From the NCBI RefSeq assembly GCF_901000735.1, contig NC_081542.1, positions 32,817,871 through 32,881,870 of the forward strand: a stretch of DNA of 64,000 bases, read 5' to 3'. Position numbers and translations under genes: made by a program. The stretch comes from Corylus avellana. Taxonomy: Eukaryota; Streptophyta; Magnoliopsida; Fagales; Betulaceae. The notes under the pieces are model-generated. The model saw nothing but the letters and a program-made list of their open reading frames with translations, had not been told where the DNA came from and searched no databases. Numbering within the stretch: the first letter of the stretch is position 1; each line of letters starts with the position of its first letter. This document shows positions 22,287-34,662 of this stretch, piece by piece.

Positions 22287-23139
22287 GTCATCTTTCCCTT
22301 CCTATGTTGAAGCATCAAGTCCCGAGCCTTCGTCATGAGTTGTCCGTGTCTTGCAAAGGTTGTCAACTTAGTAAGCACCGTCGTGTTTCTTTTCGTCAAG
22401 AGTTGTTAGTCGGGTATCCCATCCTTTTGAGTTAGTTCATTCTGATGTATGGGGCCCTTTGAATATCGCATCCAATAAATTTCATTATTTTGTGACCTTT
22501 ATGGATGATTTTTCTCGTATGACTCAGTTATTTTCAATGAAAAATCGTTCAAAATTATTTTTTGTCTTCCAAATTTTTCGTAGTATGATTAAGACTCAAT
22601 TTACTAAAAAAATCCGTATTTTGATTTCTGTTAATGCCAAATCTAGTTCTTTTGCCTCTTATTTGTCTGATAAAGGCATTATCCATCAAACATCGTGTGC
22701 TCACACACCACAACAAAATGGTGTGGTTGAACGCAAGAATCGTCATTTATTAGATGATGCATGGTGTCTCTTATTTCATATGCATGTCCCCAAACATTTT
22801 TGGAGTGACGTTGTTCTCACTACTTGTTATCTCATTAATCAGATACCCTCCTCAGTCTTAGATGGTGCTTCTCCTCATTCTCTCTCTTATACTCTTCTTC
22901 ACTTCCGTTTCCCTTACCACTAAAGGATTTTTGGGTGTGTTTGCTATGTTCATAATTTGGGTCCTGGTTTTAATAAACTTGATCCTTGTTCTATTAAATG
23001 TGTCTTCCTTGGTTATTCCACAACTCAGAAGGGATATGTTCTTCGCCACTACTTCACTAGCGCCGATGTCACATTTGTTGAGTCTCTTTCCTATTTTCCT
23101 ATTAATGCATATTTTGATGCACCTCCATGCTATGCCTAT
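22287..23139 (+). pseudogene. Ty1/copia integrase fragment
   Basis: It opens with a GAG-pre-integrase remnant (in one phase PSLPMLKHQ, then CKGCQLSKHRR). The integrase core follows after a phase change: ELVHSDVWGPL, FVTFMDDFSR, and the C-terminal part of the DDE fold HTPQQNGVVERKNRHLLD. After a stop at 22921 the same phase reads the integrase C-terminal module (CSIKCVFLGYSTTQKGY). It would insert element cDNA into the genome if intact. Gag, protease, RT and RNase H are missing. It ends where a copia LTR begins. Confidence 0.85.
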
Positions 23140-23633
23140 AAATAGAGAGGAGCCTGGGGCTCTCAAATCATTCACTCAAGTATTCTTGATAATAGTTTTT
23201 AGAAACTCTATGAAAACTATATTAGGTCTTTGTGTTAACTCACAAAGAACAAAAGTTTAAGATTTGAAGAATCAAGTAAGAGCCCAAGCTCTCTTAGTTA
23301 TTATCATTCATTGGCGAGAATATCTAAAGGTCTCGATATTCCAAAGCTCTTTGTGTTCTTGAAGAAAAGAAGAATTTGTTCTTCGTGTTCTTCAAGAAAG
23401 TAGAAATCGTTTTTTCATGTTCTTGAACAATAAAGAACATGTTTTTGGAGAAGCAAAATGATTTTTTCCTAAAGCCAGGAGTGACCGTTTATATTCAAGT
23501 AAGTGTTCTTCTTCCTTGCAATTTAATTTTAAATAGCAACGGTTCTTCACATGTTCTTCATAAAGGATCTTAGAATGGAAATTCAATTCCTTCCACTGCG
23601 CAAATAATTTGATTTGCAATCCTATTCCTAACA
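23140..23633 (+). repeat. Copia A 5' LTR fragment
   Basis: It matches 44797-45318 closely ('cctataaatagagaggagcctggggctctcaaatcattcactc', many GTTCTTCGTGTTCTTGAAG-like words). It ends CCTATTCCTAACA directly before a primer-binding site. The U3 region is missing. The left edge abuts the integrase fragment at the shared word TGCTATGCCTATAAATAG. Confidence 0.8.
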
Positions 23634-23635
23634 AT

Positions 23636-23647
23636 TGGTATCAGAGC
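23636..23647 (+). other. Copia A tRNA-Met primer-binding site
   Basis: TGGTATCAGAGC lies three bases after the LTR end. This is the normal copia arrangement and supports reading 23140-23633 as a 5' LTR. Confidence 0.85.
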
Positions 23648-25502
23648 GAGCTTTATTGAAAGCATGGGGAAGAACGTAGTATATAGAAAATTGTTTTTTA
23701 GTTTTTATTTGCTAAATTCAGAATTTTTTTGGGGACTTCCAAAGACTGAAAAGTTTGTTTATGACCTAGAACATGTTTTATAACATGTTAGGATCTAAAC
23801 TGGAAAATTTTGAGTCATTTGAAATTCGTTTGCTATTTTAATTGAATTTGGCGTTTAGGGCAAAGTTACAATTTTCCTGTTAGGCCTATAGGGATTACAA
23901 CTTTAAAATGCTATTTATATGAAAGTCATAAAAATTGTTTAAGTCGTGGTCGACGTTTTCATCTTGGCAGAATCGTGTTTTGATTTTTATCGAAAGAGAT
24001 ATGGCTGTTTCAAAATTCGTCAACGAGTTTGAAAATCTAGATTTCTACAATTAAGCCTGTGAGAATTATGATTTTAGATATACTGCCATAAGCAAGTCCT
24101 AAATATAATTGGACACTTGTTTTTGCATGTAAAAATTGTTGTTGATGCAATGGTCCAAACAGATTTACGTTTCAAGTTATATCGAAAGAGTTATGCTTCG
24201 TTGAACATTCATCGACAGATTTGGAAATTCAGAAAAATCCTGCAAGCAGTTTTGTTTTGTTAAAAATCTGTTTTGTGTGATAATCAAAGATTTATGAAAT
24301 TTTGATTATGGAATATGTTGTACATATGATATAATGTATTGGAAACACAAAAGAAATTTTTTACAAGATCAATTTCATAAAGTTTAGCTATTCTTGAAAT
24401 TTTATTTCAAGTTTATGCCTAAAAGGTATGAAATTATACAAAGGTTTTTTATGAATTCTTTGGTAAGCAATAAATGATTTTTATTCAGTTAAAATCATTT
24501 GATTGTTTATAGGTTGTAGATATGATTGAAAAATCATATCAAGATAGTATCTTAATTAAAAAATCAAAATACTATAATTATCTTTTTAACAGATAATTAA
24601 AGCAATTCAACATGATAACCATGAATTTGATTCATGGATTTAATGTTGCCATGTAGACTATGGTTCATGGTGAAATTCTCTTGATATAATTGGTATAAAA
24701 GACTACAATGTTGATAGATAAACTATCAATTGGAGATTGATGTTTAATCTATTAATATCAAGAAATATGAATATAGTGATATTCCTAAAAGTTAGGAAAA
24801 GTTGTTTCTTTTGAAACAAAGAGTAACAAGGCTTAGAGTTGCAAAGGAATTGCAACTCTTGAAAAAACCCATAAGTTTTGAAAATATCAAGTGAGAGATT
24901 CAAAAATGAATGTGCCAGTTTTCGTCATAGATCTATAAATGATGAAGTAAATTGGCACCTTGCCTTGGCCATGTGCCCTGCTCCCTACGGAGGGTGTCTA
25001 TCTTTAATTCATGGATTACGAAAGATTTTTGAAAGGATAGAGGAGATTTTTTTGATTGATAAACGATCACACCAATGTGAAGTTAATCAATCAAAAAGTC
25101 AAATCTAATTGACAGTGATACACTTGACTGGTCTTAAGATATTAATCTCCTCAATGAGCTATGTTATCTTAAGATTAAAAACTGCAAAACACGGTTGTTC
25201 CTTAATGGGGTAATAACATTAATGATGAGATGTCAGTCTCGCCTAGGTCCAGGTAATTAAGGCCGACTCGCCTTAGCCATGGGCCCTGCTCCCTACGGAG
25301 GGTGTTTCTTAACTACAGATTAGGCAGACGAAGTTTTTTAAATATTATATGTTTTCATTAGGCTTACATATTCTATTTATTGCTTAAATATATATGCTAA
25401 TATTTAAATATTTTATCAGAACTAGAATGTCTTCATTTTGCCTATTGTTTTTGATTTGACTAAACCAAATTACGTAGTTTGAAAACGTAATTTGGATAAA
25501 GT
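23648..25502 (+). mobile_element. Copia A leader and gag start remnant
   Basis: About 1.8 kb of AT-rich leader with no long frame. Two degenerate units near 23890-24020 and 24050-24200 share ATCGAAAGAGWTATG words. A 36-base direct repeat (24962-24997 and 25270-25305) has the core CCTGCTCCCTACGGAGGG. At about 25427-25502 a gag N-terminus appears in mixed phases (LTKPNYV, KRNLD), then antisense LTR X2 interrupts it at 25503. Confidence 0.55.
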
Positions 25503-26151
25503 GTAACGCCTCAAAAAATTAATTAACTTCACAGTTTGTCTCCCAGCCTTATTCCGAGAGTAACAAGACTCATGAATCTCTACTACTCAAAAAGAGGAAA
25601 CTAAGCTTAAGATTCTGTAAACATTAATCATTTCAATTAGAGCATCTACCAAGGATCATCACAATAGCTGAAATACAATACATATCATCATTACAAGGGA
25701 ACTATGCTATACATTAATATGTAAGCATGCATCAAAGCTCTTAAGTTTATAGCATAACCCAAAAGTATTAGTTACTATGAGCACCTGCCTAATCTCGCTA
25801 TAAGTCCTCAAGCGTCACTCGGATCAAGCCATCCACAATAACTGGATGTTTCGCGGTATCCATCTTCTGCTAAACTATCTATAACAACATAGATGTACAT
25901 ATGTAGAAAAAATGGAAAGAATACAAGGGTAAGTCGGACGACTTAGTGAGTATAAATGCACATGACGTACTCGTCATTAAATGGTGAACTCAGTTGTTTA
26001 TAAAATACATGCAGAATTATGAGGTGACAATTTATCATGTATGCAATATATATATTGTAATATGAGAATCAAGTCATAGTTCAACAGTATGATTTACCTG
26101 TGATATTACCCATTTTCAACAGGGTTGGCGCTGTCCTGAGGGACCTGTAAT
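25503..26151 (-). repeat. X2: antisense X-family LTR fragment (3' end)
   Basis: It begins TGTAACGCCTCAAAAAATTA on this strand, the complement of an LTR end. It contains the hairpin TAAGTC-GGAC-GACTTA (25930-25945) and runs to 'ggcgctgtcctgagggacctgtaatg', where a second LTR end begins. Confidence 0.7.
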
Positions 26152-26940
26152 GTAATGCCCCAATAATTTAATTAATTGGTAATTAAATTATCAAGCGCCT
26201 CATATACTTATCTACAAAACTGGTAAGTCCACAGGGATCTATTTTCCTCAATTAGAGTAATTTAGCAGGGAAACTGCCTGAATTTATTTCGACCTGTAAG
26301 CATTTATCATTATAATCAGAGAATTACTAAAACCTTAGTATAAGTTGAGTCATCAATTATACATGATACTACGAAGGGTAGCTGCACCTTCCTAAAATAT
26401 ACAAATACATCTCAAATGCTAGATACCACAGATAACCTTCATAGTTCTACAGTAGGTCTTCAAGTCATAGTTCGATCAATACCTCTACATCGAATGACCG
26501 CATCTACCTCCAAGTCCAGTCTACTCAACCCTAGCTAGCTCCTCTATAAACTGCTATCATGCTCCCTTGGTGTAATAAAGTAAAGGGTAAGTCCGACGAC
26601 TTAGTAAGCAAGTAATCTCGTGCTAGTGTGTGACAATGAACAGTTTATATCCAGATAAAAATGTTAAACATGGACATCTTTATTCTCAAAGTATTTATTG
26701 GGATGCCTTCACAATATTATAGCATTACATAACATTAACTAAGCCCATACTTTATTTGCAACTACTTGTGCCATTTACCAAGTAAGACTAGATTTCCATA
26801 ACATAGCTCGCTCTGTTTAACCCCTAGAGTAAGGTTGTGCTTGTCCTGCACACCCCTTTTAGGCAAGGATTGGTATACTTATCCCCTTTCTACGACCCTA
26901 TTAGCCTAACCCCCTTTACTTAGGTACCCCTAAGTTTAAG
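26152..26940 (-). repeat. Antisense diverged X-type LTR fragment
   Basis: It starts TGTAATGCCCCAATAATTTA, another LTR 3' end in antisense. It has its own hairpin TAAGTC-CGAC-GACTTA (26588-26603). The right boundary is approximate, where sequence again follows the main X family. Confidence 0.55.
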
Positions 26941-28858
26941 TAGAGCTAAAGAGATGACAATCTCGATCATTGCCTCTCGTGTGGTTCCTCCCTCATCCCA
27001 CATGGAAGTCAGCCAAACATGGTCCATGTCTTCAAAAATCACTAGGATCAGGTCTTGAGAAATCACCCAAGTTGGGTCCGTAGGCATCTTCTATGCTAGC
27101 TAAACCACACAATTATTCATAGTGGAGGGAGAAATATAAAAAGGGGGTAAGTCCAAGGACTTAGTGAAAATTAATACACATAATACCCACGCCATTATTT
27201 TGTGATGAACTCTGTTTGATAAAGAATGCAACAATTTAATCATGATAGCTATACGAGGATGCGATATAGATATAGTACATGTTTATAATTATGAGTAACA
27301 GTGATAGTTCAACAGTATGGTCTACCTGAGCTATTACCCCTGCTCAGCAGGGTTGGTATTGTCCCGAGAGACCTGTAATACAACGTCGATGCCCCAACCA
27401 TTGTATGCTACCGTCCCTAACACTAGCAGCCTGACCGAGTCCGACCTCGGGTGGCCCACGCTACTAATAATGTCTATCCTATAGTGACCACCAGTTAAGG
27501 TTGTGCCGGTCATGAAACAACCATTAGATCTAAGGTTCATATATCACACACACATTTAACCATAACGTTAACATGTATAGTGAGCCCATGGCCATTATCC
27601 CGCACGTATCGGTGTACCATGTCATACGATGGAATTAATTTTGTCTATATTCTACATGCATGCTTTTACAAGTCTCAATGTCATTATCTTGTTAAGTAGC
27701 ACATTTTCACAAAAAGCTAGAATTCATGTGCAACAAGGAGTATATCGTGAGAGTTGTAAATATGTATGTTTTGGTACACAAAATAATCGTGCAATGTGGA
27801 AAATAAATGGCAAGCATTATGTGAGTTAAGACTCGCCTGGGTCGTAAAGATAATTCAAGTATCCCTCCACACGTTACGAGTTCTCCAAATATGTGAAAAA
27901 CCTGCAGTTAGTCCTAAGTTCAGCTAAACGAACCTAGAACGTAAAAACAGTGGCTAGTGGACGATTGGTAAAAATGGTATTCACTAGAACGCTCCTGACC
28001 GTACGTCTGGGTCCGTGGCCGTATGTCCTCCCAGAAGGCTTGTATGTCCGATCTTGTGGCCTCGTCCACTCAGAAGGTTCAAGTGGAACCTTATTTGTTC
28101 CCAACGTCCTTCTATCCTCTCAACAGGTTCTAAAACTACCCAAAAGGATTTTTAAGACTCCCTATCTCAAAATAAAGCCTTTGTGCACAAGAAAACACAT
28201 TCAACAAAGATGAAACACTAATCCAACCCAAATCAAGATTAAAGCTCAACCTAGCTAGAAACTCAACCAACAACTAAGTTAGTCTAGAAAAGCAGTATAA
28301 CAGCTAAAGAGAAACTTAAGCGTAGAAGGTTACCTCCTAGAAGCAAGGCCTTCAAGAAATCACCTCTCCTTCTTTAAAACTCTCAAACTCACAAAAATAC
28401 TCACACTGGGATTTCAGAGAGCCTGGAAGTGAAAATGAGCATGAGAGGGCGAGGGGTAAGGGGTATTTATAGGTAAAAAAATCTGAGGGCGCTGCAGGTG
28501 ATTCTGAAAGTAGCGTACGTACGGTATTATTGGGCCGTATGTACGGTACTGTTTACCCAGCTGACCAAAGGTTGCGTCGTATGTTTGGGCATTAACCAAG
28601 GGTTATCCAAAAGTCAGCGTACGTTCGGGTAGTCCCCCTGTGTACGTCCTCGTACTATTTGTAGGCGAACATACGGTGGTCTCCCTGCATACGTCCTCAC
28701 TAAAGACAAGAGCGTACGTATGGTACTATTGGGGTGTACATACGGTTAGAAAGTCTGAAATTCCCAAAATGGAGCTATAGTTGTTCCTAGTGACTGAAAA
28801 TCCAAATTAACCCTATAACTAAGCTACCTAAGCTTAGTTAATTATTTGGGTCACTACA
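26941..28858 (-). repeat. X3: antisense X-family LTR, 5' part
   Basis: It ends GGGTCACTACA at 28858, the complement of the LTR start TGTAGTGACCC seen in X4. Inside are a TATA-like 'ggtatttataggt' (antisense, about 28463-28475), many CGTACG motifs (28505-28745), the CATGGCCATTATCC block and hairpin TAAGTC-CAAG-GACTTA (27148-27163). No coding content. Confidence 0.75.
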
Positions 28859-28863
28859 ATTTT

Positions 28864-30788
28864 TGAGACAACAGTTATAAAAATAGCTCATGTCACACTT
28901 TTCATACATAAAATGGTATTTTATTTAGCTCAAGAGATAGCCTGGGTTTGTCTTTGAAAGCATTATGTATAAAATGCACTGGGTCATTATTCATGAAAAT
29001 ACTAACACAAGATAACCCACTTACCTTGATCCTCAAATTCTCATTCGACACACAAACACTGATGTGTAGCGTTCTATAATTGCGGTCGATCCCTTGAAAA
29101 CCCTCTTGGAGTCTTTATATAAAAACCCTACATTAGCGTCACATAATACCCTAGTTAGAATAATCCCATCTACAACCCCTTCCAGGATCCTAAACCCTAA
29201 CACAATTGAAACTCCTAGACAATAGCAACTCATGGAATTACCAAGTCTAACCATCAACAGTCACCCTCAAAGAGAACCCTCAAAATATCCTTTCTTCGGC
29301 CAACTATGAAGCACCTCTCCACACTTTTGGTCATAACCATAATCGATACCCTAAAATTAATACGCAACCGGCTACCTCTAAATTAAGCATTAAAACTCTA
29401 TTTGTTAACAACCCAAGTGTCTCAAAATAATAAGCCAAAGAACACTATAATTGGTCAACAATCTATAAGCACCAAATGAATAATCAAAACCCTACTAAAT
29501 CCTTAATATTTAGCCACCATACTTAATCCTCCTAAGTCAGCCCTTATTCCTTAAAAATCACAAAGAACCAAGAACCCAAATGCCAATAAATAATTGTCTT
29601 AAACAAGGAGTTAAAAGCCACAACTAAGCATCTTCTATCAACCATAAAAAACCCCCAAAATCACAATCTAGCAAAGTGAGGAGATTATCTGGAAAGGATG
29701 ATTCTGGGTATGAAAGCTAATGGAGTTTAAGTCGCGGGTCTACCACCATGTCGCCAGGAAACCACTGCTGCCAGTCTCCCATGACCCAGCCCATTCCTCT
29801 CTTTGGTGTTTCTCTCTTTGGCTCCAGTTCTCTCACCTCTTTCTCTCTCTCATGGGCTTGTCAAAGCAAGGGGAGAACCCCCCCTTCTTCCTCTTTTCTT
29901 CCTCACGGCCTCATTCTCAATTCACGCCCATCTCTCTCTCTCAAGGTCTGGTTTGGGCATAGGGAAGCAGCCCCTCTTCTCTTTCTCTTCTCCCCTTCTT
30001 TTCTTTTTTTTTCTCTCTTTCTTTCCCCAGGCCCAGACCCCTATCCCTCTCGATTCCTCTCTGTTTTAATGCAAGTGCAGGGAGCCTTAAGAGGTGAGGG
30101 GGAAAGGTCGCTCCCTTCACTTCACAGGCCAGCTGCCCATCCACGCGTGGAGGGTAGAATGCAGCTTCATGTGAAGGCCAACCTTCACGTGAAGTTTGCA
30201 CTTCTCTTCTCTCTCTCTCTCTCTCACACACCTCTTTCTTTCTGCGCAAGGGGACATGCCAGCCTCCAGACTTGGGATTGCATGGTACCCAAGTCTCAAA
30301 TCCCTTTTTGCTTTCCACGTGAAAGCAAGGTGCTTTCAGGTGGAAAGCATGTCCCCAATTTCCTTATTTTTTTCTTTGTCCGGCACTTCTCTCTTTTTGT
30401 CTTCCCCTGTTTGCTCCCAACATACACGTGTCTCGCAATTTCATTCTTGTGCTTTTGTTTCCTTCCCTTGAAGCTAATTCCCAAAGAGTCCCTCTACCTA
30501 CTTCTAAGTGTACCAAATTACCTCACTTAGTCCATTAAACCACAAAAGACCTATTATCCACAGTTACCACCTCTTGTATTTTTCCTTTTTGTGGTTTAAT
30601 CAAATAAATCTACAAACCCTAATTTAAACCCTCTAATACTATAGAAAAATCAAAACCTATAATTATCTCCTCATTAGTAAATCCGAATCTCATAAAATAA
30701 AATCACCAATTAAAACTCATAGCAACAAATGCCGAATTATCCTTAAATTATTTCCTTTAAAATAGGGAAATAATTTCGGGCTATTACA
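28864..30788 (-). repeat. Y: 3' LTR of an antisense gypsy element
   Basis: Antisense it starts TGTAATAGCCCGAAATTATT (at 30788) and ends near TTGTCTCA, about 1.9 kb. Much of it is shared with 32700-37694. The C/T-rich 29748-30530 region gives a 260-codon frame on the other strand that has no protein-like features. Three hairpins lie at 30165-30194, 30269-30297 and 30311-30347. Confidence 0.75.
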
Positions 30789-32699
30789 CTCTTCCCCTCT
30801 TATAAGAATTTTGTCCTCGAAATTTGTGTGTGGCTCATACATAAAATCCAAGTCCAAATCATTGATTTCTAATCCCCAAAAGAATAATCATTATATCAAT
30901 CATAGCACATAATCATGTAGTCCATAGTAATACCATCTAAGGCTAGAAGGTCTACTAACCCCTCTTTGACCTCAATCATGTTCAAGGATCCAAGTATCCG
31001 ATTGCTCGCCTATTTCCTCAAGCCACATATGCTCTCAAGTTATACCTAAGTCAGTTGTTTCATGCATCATGACTAGTACCATCTAAATAGTATCATCAAG
31101 GTTATAAGCTCAAATAGAATCATTAGTCCTTTATCCTAACATCATCACATGGAGGATCAGCAAGATCATGTAACTAGAATCATGCATTAATGAGAATATT
31201 ACAGATTTAGATCTAAAACCTCAAGTCAGATGCAAGTACATAGTAAAATAACACTAGCTATTGTCTAAGCATATAAAACATAGCCCAACTTCTAATCTCA
31301 AGACAACACAAAAATCACAAACCTTAAGCGATTCTAACGGTCACACTTATCTCGTGTTCCTCTCATCTTCTTCTAGATACACCCACACCGGTCTTGTCCG
31401 GTTGGTTGCAGTTTCATACGAAGTGTCCTATCGTCCCGCGTCGATAACACACACTCGCCCACACTCGGCATTGTCCTCGGTGACGTCTGTCACATTTAGG
31501 GCACCTTGTTCCTTGTGGTATTATCTAAGGGACTTGACATGTGTGTCCTGAAAGGTGTCCGAAATTGCTACTGAGTTCGACTTCCTTTGAGGGTCCTCGT
31601 CCTTCTATTGATGGTCCTTGGGACAACTGCCTCTTCCTCTAATTTGCATTTAGTGTTGCAGTTTCCTTGAGACCCTCATCAGCAAGTGATGCCATGTTTA
31701 CCAATTCCACAAAATTCTTAACTTCAAGACACATCACCCAATTTCAAATCTTATGGTTTGAACCTCTCTCAAATTTCTTGTCTTTCTTCTCCTCGTTAGG
31801 TATCACATGAAGAGCAAATCTGGATAGTTGCATGAACTTAGCCGTATACTAGGCTACTGTCATGCTTCCTTGAACTTGGTCCATGAACTCTCTAGCCTTA
31901 GGTTCTCATACAAACCGAGGAAAGTATTGATTGTTAAACTCTTTCTTGAATCGAGTCCAAGTGATTGCATTCTCATCTCCCAACTCCATGACCAACAATT
32001 TCCTTTCCGCCTCCCACAAACGTTTAGCTTCTCCTAAGAGCTTGTGAGATGTATACATAATCTTTTGTTCCTCTGTATAGCCAATCATCTTCAAGAGTTC
32101 TTCCATATCATTCATCCAGTTCTCCACGTTGATATGATCACCTATTCCTTAAAAACTATCCCGGTTATGATGACAGAAATCCTTCAGGGAATAGCCAGAC
32201 TCCACAGCTGGTTGTCTTGCCATCCTATCATGATTCAAGGCCGACACTAGTTGACTAATTGCGTCCAGCATTTGATCTCTTCTTGGGGTGCTTCCTTGTA
32301 GACTGGGATGTCCACAGGCTCTGGGTGAACGTCTTCTTCAACATTTCTGATCTCTAAAGCGTTAGGTCTGGTTGCTGGATTCATTTGGGGCGGCGTTCTT
32401 TGCAACTGAAAGCAGAGTTAGGACCGACTCGATTAGAACCAAGCGACCAAACCTATAGACTTAGTCTTAGCTTCTATGCCAAACCCTACATTCTAAGACA
32501 GTCAATCCTATAACAAACAAATCCTATTGTTACCCTACTCTTATTCCAATCATGCCTAATATCCTGGTGTGAATCCAAATCACAGACTTATCTCTAGCTG
32601 CTCTACTAAGATTGTTCCTAGACCTTGCAATAACATCTCTTTCACCAAGAGATACCAATCCAGACTTCAATACGACATCGTCTCCTAGAAATCATCAAG
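30789..32699 (-). mobile_element. Y: internal region (gag remnant, pol deleted)
   Basis: Directly before the LTR (antisense) lies a conserved pol C-terminus and polypurine tract: a frame reading EDKILIRG, then aagaggggaagag. The rest up to 32699 is AT-rich with gag at 31660-32384. The distance between LTRs (about 1.9 kb) leaves no room for pol, so the element is internally deleted. Confidence 0.65.
31660..32384 (-). pseudogene. Y: gag of a chromovirus-like gypsy element
   Basis: Starting at the antisense ATG 32382-32384 (MNPATRPNA), mixed phases read RRDQMLDAISQLVSAL. Then comes the gag core VENWMNDMEELLKMIGYTEE, RLWEAERKLL and TWTRFKKEFNNQYFP (31906-32127), and after a stop REFMDQVQGSMTV and YTAKFMQLSRFA. 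This is the Retrotrans_gag layout of Tekay/Del-type chromoviruses. Stops and at least one frameshift make it nonfunctional. Confidence 0.75.
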
Positions 32700-33568
32700 T
32701 CACATAATACCCAAGTTAGAACAATCTCATTTACAACCCCTCCTAGGATCCTAAACCCTAACACAATTGCAACCCCTAGACATAAGCAACTCATGGAATT
32801 ACCAAGTTTAACCATCATTCGTTGCCCACAAAGACCACCATCCAAATACACTTCATTCGGCCATGAACCATGTAACACCGTAACTTTACCCATAAAACAA
32901 CCTGCCTTCTTAAGCTAACAGCACAACACACCAAGACACTAATTAATAGGAACCCAAGGCACCTAATCATAATAACAACAACAAAACTATAACCGGCCAA
33001 CTACAAAGCACCTCCCCATACTTGTGGTCATAACCATAATCGATACCCTAAAATTAATACGCAACCGGCTACCTCTAAATCAAGCATCAAACTCTATTTG
33101 CGAACAATCCAAGTGTTACAAAATAATAAGCCAAGAATACCATAATCGGTCAAGATCCGATAAACACCAAATGAATAATCAAACCCATACTCAACCCTCA
33201 ATATTTAGCCACCATAATTAATCCTCCCAAGTCAGCCTTTATTCCTAAAAAATCACAATGAACCAACAACACAAATGCCAATAAATAATTATCTTAAACA
33301 AGTGATTAAAAGCCACAACTAAGCACATTCTATCAACCATAAAAATCCCCAAAATCATAATCTAGCAAAGTGAGGAGATTACCTAGCAAATACGGCTCTA
33401 GGCATGGAAGCTAAAGGAGTTTGAGTTGCAGGTCTGCCACCATGCTGCCGGAAAGCCACTGTTGCCAGTTGTCGGTGACCCAGCTACCACGGTACGCTCC
33501 TCTCTTTCTTGTTCTAGTTGGGCAGGAGAACACTCTCCCTTTTCCTTTGGTTTTTATCTTCTAGCTCT

Positions 33569-33601
<33 letters not shown>

Positions 33602-33619
33602 TTGAATATCTTTTTCGGG
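32700..33619 (-). repeat. Y: 5' LTR, U5-side part
   Basis: It aligns with 29130-29800 of the other Y LTR ('cacataatacccaagttagaac', 'aactcatggaattaccaag', 'aatcgataccctaaaattaatacgcaacc'). It ends in a (CT)n run at about 33562-33600. The extreme LTR end is missing or diverged. An extra 150-base segment (about 32820-33000) interrupts the match. Confidence 0.7.
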
Positions 33620-34228
33620 TCTTGCGGTAGACGTGCGATCGAGTGCACACAGGTTGCGATCAAGCGCACCTGTGCGCTGGAGACACATCTGGGGCGGCCA
33701 GCCTCTCCTTTTCCTTCCATATTAGGGTTTTCCAAATCCCACTTGTAATAGGACTAAACCCTACGAATTTTCTAGGTTCACTAGTGTAACAAGGACTTCT
33801 AAAAGCCTATAAATAGACCTCTTAGCTTCTAGGAAAAGGGGTGGAGAAAGAGGCACAAGCTCTCGAAAGGAACTGAAGGCTAAATCAAGAGGAGTTTGGG
33901 TTTTTCTTCTGTTCCACCTTTTATTTTTGTTATGTAATTTATATTTTAATTAGGGCTAGATTAAAGCCCTAATCATGTCTATTTATGATTTCAATATTGG
34001 CACCTTTGCTACAATTATATTTTGGTGTATTTAACTTGATTAATTTCTGTTATCTTGAATTCCTCATATGTGTTTGTCTGGCCAACATATGTATGTGGTA
34101 TGGACTAGTTAATTAAATAATTTTGGATAATCGAGTCCTGGGTTTAATAAGAGTAACAAAAGAAATCCACACCGGGTTCTTGGGTTAATCAACATGGGGA
34201 ACCGGGAGTAGACACCCAAGCCCTAGGC
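33620..34228 (+). repeat. Gypsy (E2-like) LTR fragment inside the Y LTR
   Basis: It carries GATCGAGTGCACACAGG and GATCAAGCGCACC motifs, 'ccatattagggttttccaaatccc', the TATA-like 'cctataaatagacctc' and one GTAGACACCCA motif at about 34207. It follows E2/E3 LTRs from about 4015 to 5245, with E2-type GC motifs. Both ends are ragged, so it is a truncated fragment. Confidence 0.7.
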
Positions 34229-34662
34229 ACTCTTCTTTCTCTTTTCCTCCTCCTCATAGTCTCTCTCTGGATCTCCCTCTCAATCTCTCTCTCTCTCTTG
34301 TGCGGAGAAGCAGGGAGCGTTGCTCCCTGCTTTTATAGAAAGAGGGTGGGTGTCCCCCTCTTCTACCCATGCTTGGGCTAGCAACAGGTAGCGCCTGTTG
34401 CTGCTACAAAATAGCAGCTTCACATGAAAGCTGGGCTTTCACGTGAAGTTGCTTCTCTTTCTCTCTCCCCCTCCCAGGCTTGATTCCTCTCTTATCCAAA
34501 AGACTTGGGACCACATGGTCCCCAAGTCTCATCTCTTTTGCTTTCCACGTGAAAGCAAGATGCTTTCATGTGGAAAGCATGTCCCCTTTTATTTTCCTTT
34601 TATTTTATATTTTATATTTTTTGTCTTTTCTGATTCATTCGTTTCCTTCTTTGCACACCTAC
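34229..34662 (-). repeat. Y: 5' LTR, middle part
   Basis: It resumes Y LTR sequence matching about 29890-30420: C/T-rich stretch, 'gcagggagcgttgctccctgc', then three hairpins at 34418-34448, 34501-34529 and 34541-34577 equivalent to those in the other copy. It ends at the target duplication tac (34660-34662) of the CACTA element. Confidence 0.7.

Noticed and set aside
29748..30530. 260-codon sense ORF, with overlapping shorter ones on both strands
   Set aside because: It lies wholly within the antisense Y LTR, is made of Ser/Pro/Phe-rich C/T-run translation, and the second LTR copy does not keep it open.
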